NCBI GenBank assembly: GCA_964390695.1
Contig: CAYMKI010000152.1
Location: forward strand, 1-7,237
Source of the DNA: CAWACC01 sp964390695
Lineage (GTDB): Bacteria; Chlamydiota; Chlamydiia; Chlamydiales; Parachlamydiaceae
DNA: 7,237 nucleotides
Direction: 5' to 3'
Shown: positions 1 to 5,929 of the stretch, one piece after another
Layout of the letters: every line of letters starts with the position of its first letter
Position numbering within the stretch: position 1 is the stretch's first letter
Made by a program: the position numbers and the translations under genes
The notes under the pieces: model-generated
What the model was told of the DNA's origin: nothing
The model's input: the letters and a program-made list of their open reading frames with translations, nothing else
Databases searched by the model: none

Positions 1-3
1 GAT

Positions 4-30
4 TCAGTCAAACCCGACGGGTTTGACTGA
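4..30. repeat. Perfect 13-bp inverted repeat (hairpin)
   Basis: Positions 4-16 (TCAGTCAAACCCG) are the exact reverse complement of 18-30, with a single A between them. As DNA this is a near-perfect palindrome. As RNA it is a hairpin whose loop must open a few pairs. No T-tract follows directly, so a simple intrinsic terminator is not clear. It lies 7 nt from a second hairpin, and the two may form one repeat unit or the 3' end of a gene left of the window. Confidence 0.75.
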
Positions 31-37
31 CAGCGCT

Positions 38-64
38 AAAATTGTGCGCTTCGCGTACAATTTT
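38..64. terminator. A-tract/hairpin/T-tract, possible bidirectional terminator or repeat half
   Basis: Positions 38-48 (AAAATTGTGCG) pair with 54-64 (CGTACAATTTT) with one G-T wobble, around the loop CTTCG. The stem begins with an A-run and ends with a T-run, the layout of a bidirectional intrinsic terminator. The gene it would serve on the left is outside the window. It could equally be part of a dispersed repeat together with the hairpin at 4-30. Confidence 0.45.
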
Positions 65-125
65 ATGTTTTGCTTCTTGTCAAATTCTTATTAATTCATG
101 CTGTTTTCATTCGTTAACTCAACGT

Positions 126-147
126 CTCAGTGCCCTCTGTGTTGAAC
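126..147 (+). repeat. 9-bp tandem units, CTCNNTGNN family, copy A
   Basis: Two consecutive 9-mers, CTCAGTGCC (126-134) and CTCTGTGTT (135-143), are followed by GAAC. The same unit structure appears at 228-257 and in both arms of the palindrome at 2888-3235, usually ending in GGTTCAA. This points to a dispersed noncoding repeat family, not chance. Confidence 0.5.
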
Positions 148-227
148 TTGAAGCAATATTATAGATATCGATCTTTTAGCCTTTTCTCTCTGTCTTGTAC
201 TCATTTTCGCGATGAGCCGTTTTTTCC

Positions 228-257
228 CTCTGTGGGCTCTGTGAGCTCTGTGGTTCA
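228..257 (+). repeat. 9-bp tandem units, CTCNNTGNN family, copy B (three units)
   Basis: Three consecutive 9-mers, CTCTGTGGG (228-236), CTCTGTGAG (237-245) and CTCTGTGGT (246-254), run into TCAAC. They match the consensus CTCTGTG plus two variable bases. The final GGTTCAA is shared with the palindromic element at 3111-3117, suggesting related repeats at two places in this window. Confidence 0.6.
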
Positions 258-365
258 ACTAGTTAGACGCTTTGTAAAGTGCTGAATAGTTACTTAAAAA
301 ATAAAGATTTTAGGCTGTCTAGGTGTGTTTATAATCAATGCAGGGCGTTGGAACTAATACATAAC

Positions 366-400
366 AAAAAGCCCCCCGGGATCTTTCTCATATCCCGGGG
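366..400 (-). terminator. Rho-independent terminator of the 421-852 gene
   Basis: On the minus strand a perfect 9-bp stem is formed by CCCCGGGAT (392-400 read in reverse) and its partner at 374-382, around a 9-nt loop. It is followed by GGGC and a run of five T (366-370). It starts 20 nt after the stop codon of the minus-strand gene at 421, as expected for its intrinsic terminator. Confidence 0.85.
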
Positions 401-420
401 ATGTTATGACTTCGTACTGG

Positions 421-852
421 TTAGAGATAGGGAGGTTGATTGGAATTGTCAGGTTGAGTTTGATACTCCTCACCCGGCATTAAGGGCTCGACATAAACGG
501 GCTGATCATTGCTGTTATTTTCTCCGTTTTCATAACCATGCGCATAGCCACGAGCTGCTGCTCCACCTGTGCCATACCCTTCCCCATGGTAGGTATTCGG
601 ACTATATTCCCCGCCACGATTATAGTTACCTTGGCGATTTACATTTTTATTGTACGTTCCCTCATGGTTATAATTCTCACCTCCATGATTGTAGCTGCCC
701 TCATGATGAAATTCCCCTTCAGAATGGAACTCCCCTCCTCTTTCGCCTCTTGCGATATAGCCATTTTGAGCATAGACGCTTAATGTCGGCAACAACAAGA
801 TTAATAACCAAACTTTTCTAAATAAACAACTTGGATACATAACCCACCTCAT
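421..852 (-). CDS. Small secreted Gly/Tyr/Asn/His/Glu-rich protein, unknown function
   Basis: The 143-residue product has an N-terminal export signal: basic residues, then a hydrophobic core around residues 14-27 ending in SVYA, with likely cleavage before QNGYI. The mature part (about residues 29-105) is low complexity, built of irregular short repeats of the type G-x-Y/F-N/H-x-E-G. The C-terminal tail (about 106-143) is acidic and proline/asparagine-rich. There is no cysteine in the mature part and no catalytic motif that I recognise. ATG at 852 has GAGGAG 8 nt upstream. A second ATG at 840 (residue 5) has GAGGTG close upstream and gives a more typical signal peptide, so the exact start is open. 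It has its own terminator and is divergent from the BON gene. It could be an envelope, surface or secreted structural protein, which is inference. It is AT-richer than the tol genes and may be restricted to close relatives. Confidence 0.75.
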   Translation of the reverse strand: MRWVMYPSCLFRKVWLLILLLPTLSVYAQNGYIARGERGGEFHSEGEFHHEGSYNHGGENYNHEGTYNKNVNRQGNYNRGGEYSPNTYHGEGYGTGGAAARGYAHGYENGENNSNDQPVYVEPLMPGEEYQTQPDNSNQPPYL

Positions 853-938
853 GAATAATTCTCCTCAATTTCTATTATATATCCCTATGTATTTAATTAA
901 TATTTTATTTTACACCCCTTTTATTAAACCTCGTCATT

Positions 939-967
939 TTGCAATTTAAATGCGTTTATCCTATTCT
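939..967 (+). promoter_or_regulatory. Candidate sigma-70-type promoter of the BON gene
   Basis: TTGCAA (939-944) is separated by 17 nt from TATTCT (962-967), in the AT-rich gap between two divergent genes. Transcription would begin near 974, giving a leader of about 40 nt before the ATG at 1016. The match to consensus is moderate (four of six at the -10). Confidence 0.35.
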
Positions 968-1015
968 AAAAAAAAGTAAACAGGTAGCTATATATCCAAA
1001 TAAGGAGCTTTGTCT

Positions 1016-1381
1016 ATGAAAATTCAAGGTTTTGTGACCTCTATCCTCGGTGCCTTCATGATCTGCACAACCCTATCGGCTTTTGCCCAGGCTGCGCCCA
1101 CCACATCTCCAGCCACCCCCCAAGTCCAGGCTCCGGTACATACTCCTCCACCTGGAGCTTCCAATGCCGATATCATCCTCTCAGATAAAGTGCAAGACGC
1201 TTTAAAGGCCGCCGCTCCAGCCACAGGCGAGGGAGTGAATGTAAATGTAGAAATCAAACGCGGGGTAGTGACTTTAACCGGTACCGTAGTCGACGCACAA
1301 GCGAAAGAAAAAGTCGCACAGCTTGTGCGCAACGTCCCCGGTGTCAAAGGGGTCATCAACAAACTCGAAACCCTTAAATAA
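1016..1381 (+). CDS. Secreted BON-domain protein (OsmY-like)
   Basis: The 121-residue product starts with a signal peptide (residues 1 to about 26, hydrophobic core and SAFAQA cleavage region). A Pro/Ala/Thr-rich linker follows (27-50), then a single BON domain (about 52-120). The BON hallmarks are visible: an early helix (SDKVQDAL), a strand ending in KRGVVTLTGTV, a helix rich in Ala/Lys (DAQAKEKVAQLV), and the closing NVPGVKGVINKL. BON domains are found in periplasmic or outer-membrane-associated proteins such as OsmY and are thought to bind phospholipid or stabilise the envelope. Single-BON proteins of this size are usual. The start is ATG at 1016, preceded by AAGGAG with an 8-nt gap. A TTG two codons earlier is a worse choice. 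The gene ends 2 nt before the tail of the convergent tolB, with no terminator between, so the two transcripts probably overlap. Confidence 0.85.
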   Translation: MKIQGFVTSILGAFMICTTLSAFAQAAPTTSPATPQVQAPVHTPPPGASNADIILSDKVQDALKAAAPATGEGVNVNVEIKRGVVTLTGTVVDAQAKEKVAQLVRNVPGVKGVINKLETLK

Positions 1382-1383
1382 CT

Positions 1384-1731
1384 CTAAAAAAGCGGCTCCC
1401 AGCTTGGAAATCTCTTTTCGCCAGCCCCTGAGGTGATCTTCACAGCCTCAGGCTGGTTCAGGTTGATCATATAAATCTCAGACCCGGATGGACCCGTAGA
1501 ATTAAAACTCAAATGCAGGCTATTCGGCGCCCACGTGGGATTTTCCTTATGCCCAGGGCCTTGTGTGAGCTGTTTTTCCACGTTTTTATCGAAATCATAT
1601 ACCCATATCTGCCTTACGGATTTTGTCATAGCGCAGTAGGCTAACTTCGAGCCATCAGGCGACCAGGCGGGAGCGGAACTCTCCCTATTGGCTTTCGAAA
1701 TCAACTTCAAAGATATCTGCTTGATGTCCGT
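1384..1731 (-). pseudogene. tolB: C-terminal part of TolB, separated from the main frame by an in-frame UGA
   Basis: This 115-codon stretch is in the same reading frame as the upstream tolB portion and follows its UGA codon directly. It encodes the last propeller blades: SAPAWSPDGSKLAY, then IWVYDFD, ENPTWAPNS and EIYMINL, and closes with EKRFPSW, as in chlamydial TolB. Read through the stop, the whole gene would give about 456 residues, close to the usual TolB length of about 430. A TTG at 1710 could serve as a start, but no Shine-Dalgarno sequence precedes it and a lone half-propeller is unlikely to be functional. The sequence keeps good TolB motifs with no other stop or frameshift, so the lesion is either recent or an error. 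The gene stops with TAG, 2 nt from the convergent BON gene. Confidence 0.75.
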
Positions 1732-2754
1732 TCAGGGTGCGGGTATGTCCAACACATAAATGCGAGTCGAACCATCCTTAGAGGATACAAAAGAAATCAG
1801 TTTGCCATCCGGACTAAAGGCAGGAGAGCCCTGCGTGGCCCGCGGCGCCGAAAATATCTGTTGAGGCTTTCCCAAAATGCCCGCATCCACACTGAACGGC
1901 TGCAGAAAGAGATCAGGATTCCCGGTAATATCACCAATAAAGGCAATTCGGTCCCTTTGAAAAGACATCGCCGGCATCAGCTGATTGCCTTTTAGATAGC
2001 TTAGACGGCGCCCTTTAGGTTCTTTCAAACTAGACAGATAAATTTTGGGCTGACCGTTTTGATACGAAACATATAGATAGTTTCCGGGCGATTTGCCTGC
2101 TGCGGGCGGAATATAACTGGGATTAATACAATACCCAGCTTCACGTGTGACCTGGCGCGGATTTCCTCCATCGTAGTCGCATTCAAAGATTTCTGATTTC
2201 CATCCAGAAGCTCCTTTGGTTTTGACAGCATAGAGCAAATGCGATGAAGCTATCCCTTTCTGTCCGAATAAAGCGGTAAATATGGCATCCGCTAACGCAT
2301 GTATCTGCCTGCGATCATATCGCAGATCTCCGGATAGCGTCAGATCGGCTATAGATTTTAAGGACTGCGTATTGACCGACAACACCCGAGCCGAGAGTTG
2401 TTTATCATGCATCCCAACCTTCACCACATAGGCTGCATGTATGCCTTTCCACAGCGAAAGCTGCCCGAAATTGTCCAACTGCTTGTCTGCTGCTTGTTTA
2501 TTCGCCTTAGCTTCTTGTGGCATAACCTTGGTCATGCCATTATGGTCTAAATCGAAATACAAGATTTTTTCCAATTCGCGCACATACCCAGCATCAAAGG
2601 CCGTCTGGTCTGTTTGCATAGGTAGCAAATATAGAGGCATCAACCGAAATTCGGTATCCAAATTCACCACAATGGTTTCTTCAGGTTTGGCCTCAGCCAT
2701 CGCCACAATGCCGCATCCTATCCATATTAAAATCACACGCAATATGATCAACAT
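1732..2754 (-). CDS. tolB: TolB, periplasmic Tol-Pal protein, ended early by UGA
   Basis: TolB is the periplasmic six-bladed beta-propeller of the Tol-Pal system. It shuttles between Pal and TolA and supports outer-membrane integrity and constriction during division. The product begins with a signal peptide (residues 1 to about 20, hydrophobic, cleavage near AMA/EAK). Next is the N-terminal TolB domain (about 25-165; YVRELEKILYFDLDHNGM and the AYVVKVG strand are typical). The propeller starts at about residue 170, with NPDLFLQPF and GSPAFSPDGKLISFVSS as recognisable blade motifs. The frame ends at residue 340 after DIPAP with UGA, and the remaining blades continue in the same frame downstream. 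ATG at 2754 is preceded by a GAGAG-type ribosome binding site. In Chlamydia tolB follows the tolA-like gene directly, but here about 3.3 kb separates them and tolB appears to have its own promoter. No pal gene follows. Confidence 0.88.
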   Translation of the reverse strand: MLIILRVILIWIGCGIVAMAEAKPEETIVVNLDTEFRLMPLYLLPMQTDQTAFDAGYVRELEKILYFDLDHNGMTKVMPQEAKANKQAADKQLDNFGQLSLWKGIHAAYVVKVGMHDKQLSARVLSVNTQSLKSIADLTLSGDLRYDRRQIHALADAIFTALFGQKGIASSHLLYAVKTKGASGWKSEIFECDYDGGNPRQVTREAGYCINPSYIPPAAGKSPGNYLYVSYQNGQPKIYLSSLKEPKGRRLSYLKGNQLMPAMSFQRDRIAFIGDITGNPDLFLQPFSVDAGILGKPQQIFSAPRATQGSPAFSPDGKLISFVSSKDGSTRIYVLDIPAP

Positions 2755-2815
2755 AACATCTCTCTCGGGTTCACATTCTTCTCAGCCTCGAAGGGCTCTC
2801 TTTTGGATAGGCTAA

Positions 2816-2844
2816 TTTTTACGCCAGCCCCCTTATTTTTGCAA
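2816..2844 (-). promoter_or_regulatory. Candidate promoter of tolB
   Basis: On the minus strand TTGCAA (2839-2844) is followed after 17 nt by TAAAAA (2816-2821), four of six matches at each box. Transcription would begin near 2809, leaving a leader of about 55 nt with a small hairpin (AGCC/GGCT around TTCG). A separate promoter is expected because tolB is detached from the exbD-tolA operon. Confidence 0.35.
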
Positions 2845-2887
2845 GCACTTCTCCGCCCTTTTGGTCTTCTGATCCTCTTGCATAAAT

Positions 2888-3235
2888 AATCTCCTTACCT
2901 GTACCCAAATTGTTTTAAATTCCTTATCCTAATCCCGAATAAAGGGGATCAACCAATGAGTGTAGTGAGAGTAGTGTGAAAAAGTTTGAACCACTGAGGG
3001 CAGGAGGGCAGTGAGACAAGGTTGGGTTCATAATAGAGGAATGGGTATGTATCCATGCCATACATTATTTGAGTGCTCAAACTTGTCTCACTGCCCTCGC
3101 TGATCTCAGTGGTTCAAAACCTTTCATACTACTCTTGCTGATCTCGGTGGATTAAATCCTTTAATTCGGAATTGGGATAAGGAATTTAAAAGAATTAGGG
3201 ATAGGGGCACGGAAAAGGGCAGGGGCAAGGAGATT
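2888..3235. repeat. About 350-bp imperfect palindrome, MITE-like or large stem-loop
   Basis: The two halves are inverted copies. AATCTCCTTACC (2888-2899) matches the reverse of 3224-3235 in 11 of 12 positions. The 17-mer at 2913-2929 is exactly repeated, inverted, at 3175-3191. TTTGAACCACTGAG (2985-2998) is exactly inverted at 3105-3118. The 17-mer at 3004-3020 is exactly inverted at 3082-3098. The intervening parts match with scattered substitutions, and the right arm has some extra bases near 3192-3223. The central 61 nt (3021-3081) contain a smaller hairpin, TTTGAG/CTCAAA. No protein is encoded. The size, terminal inverted repeats and lack of an ORF suggest a nonautonomous mobile element. 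A structural or regulatory stem-loop between two divergent genes is the alternative. Confidence 0.8.
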
Positions 3236-3319
3236 AACTATGCATGAGATCCAAAAATTTTCTAGACACTATCTCTACACTTTGGCAGAATGGCGGCATC
3301 GAAATCTCACGGAGTAGTT

Positions 3320-4237
3320 ATGCGGCTGCCAAACTTTGTAGTTATCGTGTGTATCTTGGCTTATTTCAACGCCTGGGCAGAATCCCCTAGCCCCAACTCT
3401 GCCGATAAAACCATCTTGCTGGCCATTCTCGCCAAGGATAAAGCGCATACCCTGCCGACGTTTTTGCAGTGCATCGACCACCAGGACTATGACAAAAAAT
3501 TGATCACCGTGTATATCCGCACGAATAACAATAAAGACGCCACCAAAGAGATCCTGCGTGAATGGGTCGATAAAATCGGCAGCAACTACAAAAAAGTGAT
3601 CTTCGATGATGCCGATTTGGAAAAGGTACCCGTGACCAACCCGCACGACTGGACGCCCGAGCGGTGGCAAATCTTGGCCAACATACGCAATGAGAGCCTG
3701 CAAAAAGCTCTGGAGAATGGTTGCGATTTCTACTTTGTAGCCGATTGCGACATCTTTCTCGCCCCTAGCACACTGAAAACCTTGGTCAAGCATGACAAGC
3801 CGATCATTGCTCCTATGCTGCGTACCGTAAATAATCTGGAAGATCCCTATAGCAACTATTTTGGCGATATCGACGCAAACGGATATTACAAAAATCACCC
3901 CATCTATATGCCTATCCTTCAACGCCAAATCATAGGCACTTTTTTAGTACCTCTGGTGCATGTGGCCTACATGATCAAAAGCGAATACATCAAGGACCTA
4001 AGTTATATCGACGGCACGCGTGAATGGGAATTTATCATATTTTCACGCAATGCACGCAAAAAAGGCATATCGCAGTATATCTGCAATGAAGAAGACTTCG
4101 GCACTATGATCCACCTACCCCACACCGCCACACAAGATGAGGAAGTGGCACTTTTTCAAAAAATCCTCAAAGACAATCCTCGCCTGGATTCATACAAAAG
4201 CCTCAAAGAATCTGCTCAACTCAAGCCGTCGGCATGA
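3320..4237 (+). CDS. Secreted glycosyltransferase like the N-terminal domain of procollagen galactosyltransferases (COLGALT)
   Basis: The product (305 residues) has a clear signal peptide (1-20, ending AWA before ESPSP), then one GT-A-type domain (about 30-280). As I recall the human COLGALT1 N-terminal domain, the same landmarks occur in order: ILLAILAKDKAHTLP (32-46, compared with a V/LLA-I/L-AR-N-A-HSLP motif), the NNNKDATKEILREW segment (69-82), DCD in FVADCDIFLAP (139-149, the metal/nucleotide-sugar DxD position), IIAPML (162-167), YSNYFG, GYYK (188-191), YMPI, VPLVH (210-214) and CNEEDFG (255-261), followed by an HxTxQDE element. The second GT25 domain of the eukaryotic enzymes, which carries collagen galactosyltransferase activity, is absent. 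The donor and acceptor are therefore unknown. The start at 3320 is chosen because GGAG lies 5 nt upstream and it gives a normal signal peptide. The ATG at 3290 has no ribosome site. It is convergent with the propeller gene. Export plus eukaryote-like sequence suggests action on envelope or host glycoproteins, which is inference. Confidence 0.8.
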   Translation: MRLPNFVVIVCILAYFNAWAESPSPNSADKTILLAILAKDKAHTLPTFLQCIDHQDYDKKLITVYIRTNNNKDATKEILREWVDKIGSNYKKVIFDDADLEKVPVTNPHDWTPERWQILANIRNESLQKALENGCDFYFVADCDIFLAPSTLKTLVKHDKPIIAPMLRTVNNLEDPYSNYFGDIDANGYYKNHPIYMPILQRQIIGTFLVPLVHVAYMIKSEYIKDLSYIDGTREWEFIIFSRNARKKGISQYICNEEDFGTMIHLPHTATQDEEVALFQKILKDNPRLDSYKSLKESAQLKPSA

Positions 4238-4240
4238 GTT
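4218..4240. terminator. Weak hairpin over the stop codon of the glycosyltransferase gene
   Basis: AACTCAAGCC (4218-4227) pairs with GGCATGAGTT (4231-4240) in nine of ten positions around GTC. There is no T-run after it on either strand, so termination function is doubtful. It lies between two convergent genes only 49 nt apart, where a terminator would be expected. Confidence 0.25.
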
Positions 4241-4286
4241 GTTCCCAGAATAAAATGCTTCCAGGTCCTTTGCCTAGCATAAATCA

Positions 4287-5342
4287 TTATTCAAACAGTA
4301 TCTCCCAAACTCGTGTGATATAGTCTTGATCGCAGAACCACGCCCAGTCGGACTCTGCTGTGATTAGATAATACCGATGATCAAGACAAACCACCCCCAC
4401 TGGATCCATAATATTTGCCAAAGGCTGTACTTCCAATAGACGTGTTTCCAAGTGCATAGTGTATACATTTAACTTCCACACAAAAGGTAAATGCCGCAGC
4501 ACACCGTTTTCGGTAATAGTATAATGCCCAAAACCCACAAACTCCCCTTTAACAGCAGTCGCATAACCGGGCGTTCCCCCTCGATACTTGTTATCTGACT
4601 CACCAGCAGACCGATAAACTAAAAACGTTCGCTTAATATTTTCATCAAAGCAATACATTTCGAGGGGATAAAACCATCTCACCTGATAAAGTACTCCAGC
4701 ATCACTGAGGTAGGTTAAGTTCTTTCCTTCGGGATAGTTGGGATCGCAGACTTCTGGACCATAAACGACCTCAAAGGTGGGTGAGAGCTGCTGATCATAT
4801 ATAATCGCAGTGCTTTTTACGCGCCTATTTTCTATCTCAACAGGATCGATAGTCGAGGTTTCAGCCTCTGTCACGGCTTTCAAAGTGCCTTCAGCCCCCA
4901 TCAAGGACTCCTCATCTATTGCCGGAAGGCTCACGCGAATAATTTTATTGGCGTTATAGAAATTATCGGTAAGGTATATTTCTCCCCGATGTATAAAGCT
5001 TCTAGGATCCTCGCCCCTATAAATCACTCCATGATCTCGGAGGACTTGAAAATGTTCATCCAAAACAGCAAAACCCATTGCAATAGAGCTATAATGATGA
5101 CGATAGAATGCTAGGAATCCATCCGCATAGGGTATCAAAGTATAAAAGATAGAAAAGGGCTTGGTGCCAATATGCTGAATAAACCGCAAATGGATCTTAT
5201 CCACATCCGCTGTGGGGAATACAAGGCTACTCCCCTTGTGTTGATTTCGACAGTCTTTTCTATAGGTCATCTGGTCATTCCACTCAACGGCCATGAGGTT
5301 TAGACACATGAATAGACAACCTAGAAATTTGCTCCGATACAT
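4287..5342 (-). CDS. Secreted beta-propeller protein with GH130/GH43-like motifs, unknown function
   Basis: The 351-residue product begins with an export signal (residues 4-18 hydrophobic, cleavage probably after LMA at 18). The rest looks like a five-bladed propeller of repeated four-stranded blades. GEDPR (110-114) followed by GEIYLTDN resembles the EDPR motif of GH130 phosphorylases and related propeller enzymes. RGGTP (254-258) followed by EFVGFGHYTI (267-276) is the pattern of an uncharacterised family of sugar-active-looking propellers. The C-terminal YYLITAESDWAWF may form the closing blade. A GH130-type catalytic acid cannot be assigned by eye, so activity is uncertain. It may bind or cleave a glycan. 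The start is ATG at 5342 (GGTGG 4 nt upstream), not the TTG one codon earlier. The gene begins 35 nt after the F-box gene's stop codon on the same strand, so the two may be co-transcribed. It faces the COLGALT-like gene. Confidence 0.7.
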   Translation of the reverse strand: MYRSKFLGCLFMCLNLMAVEWNDQMTYRKDCRNQHKGSSLVFPTADVDKIHLRFIQHIGTKPFSIFYTLIPYADGFLAFYRHHYSSIAMGFAVLDEHFQVLRDHGVIYRGEDPRSFIHRGEIYLTDNFYNANKIIRVSLPAIDEESLMGAEGTLKAVTEAETSTIDPVEIENRRVKSTAIIYDQQLSPTFEVVYGPEVCDPNYPEGKNLTYLSDAGVLYQVRWFYPLEMYCFDENIKRTFLVYRSAGESDNKYRGGTPGYATAVKGEFVGFGHYTITENGVLRHLPFVWKLNVYTMHLETRLLEVQPLANIMDPVGVVCLDHRYYLITAESDWAWFCDQDYITRVWEILFE

Positions 5343-5377
5343 CAATCCACCAAATTCATAGATGGTGCCGATTATAT

Positions 5378-5884
5378 CTATGATATTTGTTGTCGACTAG
5401 CTAAATGTTTTAAAGCTTTGATGTCCTCTTCCTTGGCTAGCTCATATTTTTTGGTATAGGTTCCTGATTTTCCTACAGAAGTCCATTCACGGCGCTCAAA
5501 ATATAACACAAACTCTAGAGGTAGTTTATCATTTGAGGGCTGTCTGAAAAATAGATGCGTGGCGCGATTCATATACATGAGAGGCCCATACTCTTCGGTG
5601 TAGTAAGCCTGCTTTAATTCAGATCTAAGGCTCTCGTGAGGATCAAAGACAGGCAGCTGTTTATACATGTCTATGCTGACAAAAACCCCTAAAATATGGC
5701 GATATGTCCGCAACCTCTCCACAAGGGCCGGACTACATAATTCCTTCTCGTTCTCCTCTATGTATGTTCGAAAGGCCCTAGAGACCCTAGCAAGCAACCT
5801 AATATGGCTATCCTCTAACTTCTTAATCACCTGCACCGCAACATCGTTAGGGACAAATGGAATTAATTCAAAATGGGTATTCAA
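5378..5884 (-). CDS. Small F-box protein, candidate host-directed effector
   Basis: Residues about 7-50 of this 168-residue protein fit an F-box: IPFVPNDVAVQVIKKLEDSHIRL gives the L-P-x-D-V-x-x-x-I-x-x-x-L helix pair, followed by LARVSRAFRTYIEE, the conserved V-S-R-x-F-R element. F-box domains bind Skp1 in SCF ubiquitin ligases. Bacteria lack SCF, so bacterial F-box proteins are usually effectors working inside a eukaryotic host, as known for Legionella and amoeba-associated chlamydiae. The remaining 118 residues (charged, with an aromatic stretch around YFERREWTSVGKSGTYTKKYEL) are not recognised and could be the substrate-binding part. There is no signal peptide and no transmembrane helix, consistent with type III secretion. 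The start is TTG at 5884 with AGGA 8 nt upstream. No in-frame ATG precedes it before a stop, and the next internal ATG would remove the F-box. The gene has its own candidate promoter. The F-box call rests on pattern only. Confidence 0.65.
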   Translation of the reverse strand: MNTHFELIPFVPNDVAVQVIKKLEDSHIRLLARVSRAFRTYIEENEKELCSPALVERLRTYRHILGVFVSIDMYKQLPVFDPHESLRSELKQAYYTEEYGPLMYMNRATHLFFRQPSNDKLPLEFVLYFERREWTSVGKSGTYTKKYELAKEEDIKALKHLASRQQIS

Positions 5885-5929
5885 AGTTTTTATCCTATTT
5901 TTAGTTTATATATTAAGAAAATAATGATT

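Larger units (their letters stand above)
65..365. other. Gene-free stretch with short-repeat clusters
   Basis: I see no convincing coding region here. Short open frames lack a ribosome binding site and protein-like composition. The stretch carries two clusters of a 9-bp repeat (126-147 and 228-257), described separately. The rest is T-rich intergenic DNA with nothing else I can name. Confidence 0.6.

Noticed and set aside
279..821. 180-codon plus-strand open frame over the 421-852 gene
   Set aside because: It is an antisense shadow: no ribosome binding site, unlikely Cys/His-rich composition, and the minus-strand frame has a signal peptide, ribosome site and terminator.
421..852. Collagen-like substrate for the COLGALT-like enzyme
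   Set aside because: Glycine is frequent, but there is no Gly-X-Y periodicity and lysine is nearly absent, so it does not look like a collagen-type acceptor.
874..879. Consensus TATAAT on the minus strand as the promoter of the 421-852 gene
   Set aside because: Its predicted start would fall at the Shine-Dalgarno sequence (861-866), leaving almost no leader, and no -35 box is found at 17-18 nt. The region is simply AT-rich.
1700..1734. Selenocysteine insertion at the tolB UGA
   Set aside because: TolB has no known Cys/Sec at this loop, and only a weak, nearly loopless hairpin (TCAA...AGATATCT...TTGA) lies downstream, unlike a bacterial SECIS.
1384..2754. Frameshift as the cause of the split tolB
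   Set aside because: The two portions are in the same frame (the distance from the UGA to the TTG at 1710 is a multiple of three), so it is a nonsense codon, not an indel.
2888..3235. CRISPR array
   Set aside because: The repeats are inverted arms of one palindrome, not regularly spaced direct repeats with unique spacers.
3275..3928. Long minus-strand open frame opposite the glycosyltransferase
   Set aside because: The plus-strand frame has a signal peptide and a full set of family motifs. The antisense product has no recognisable domain and runs into the intergenic region.
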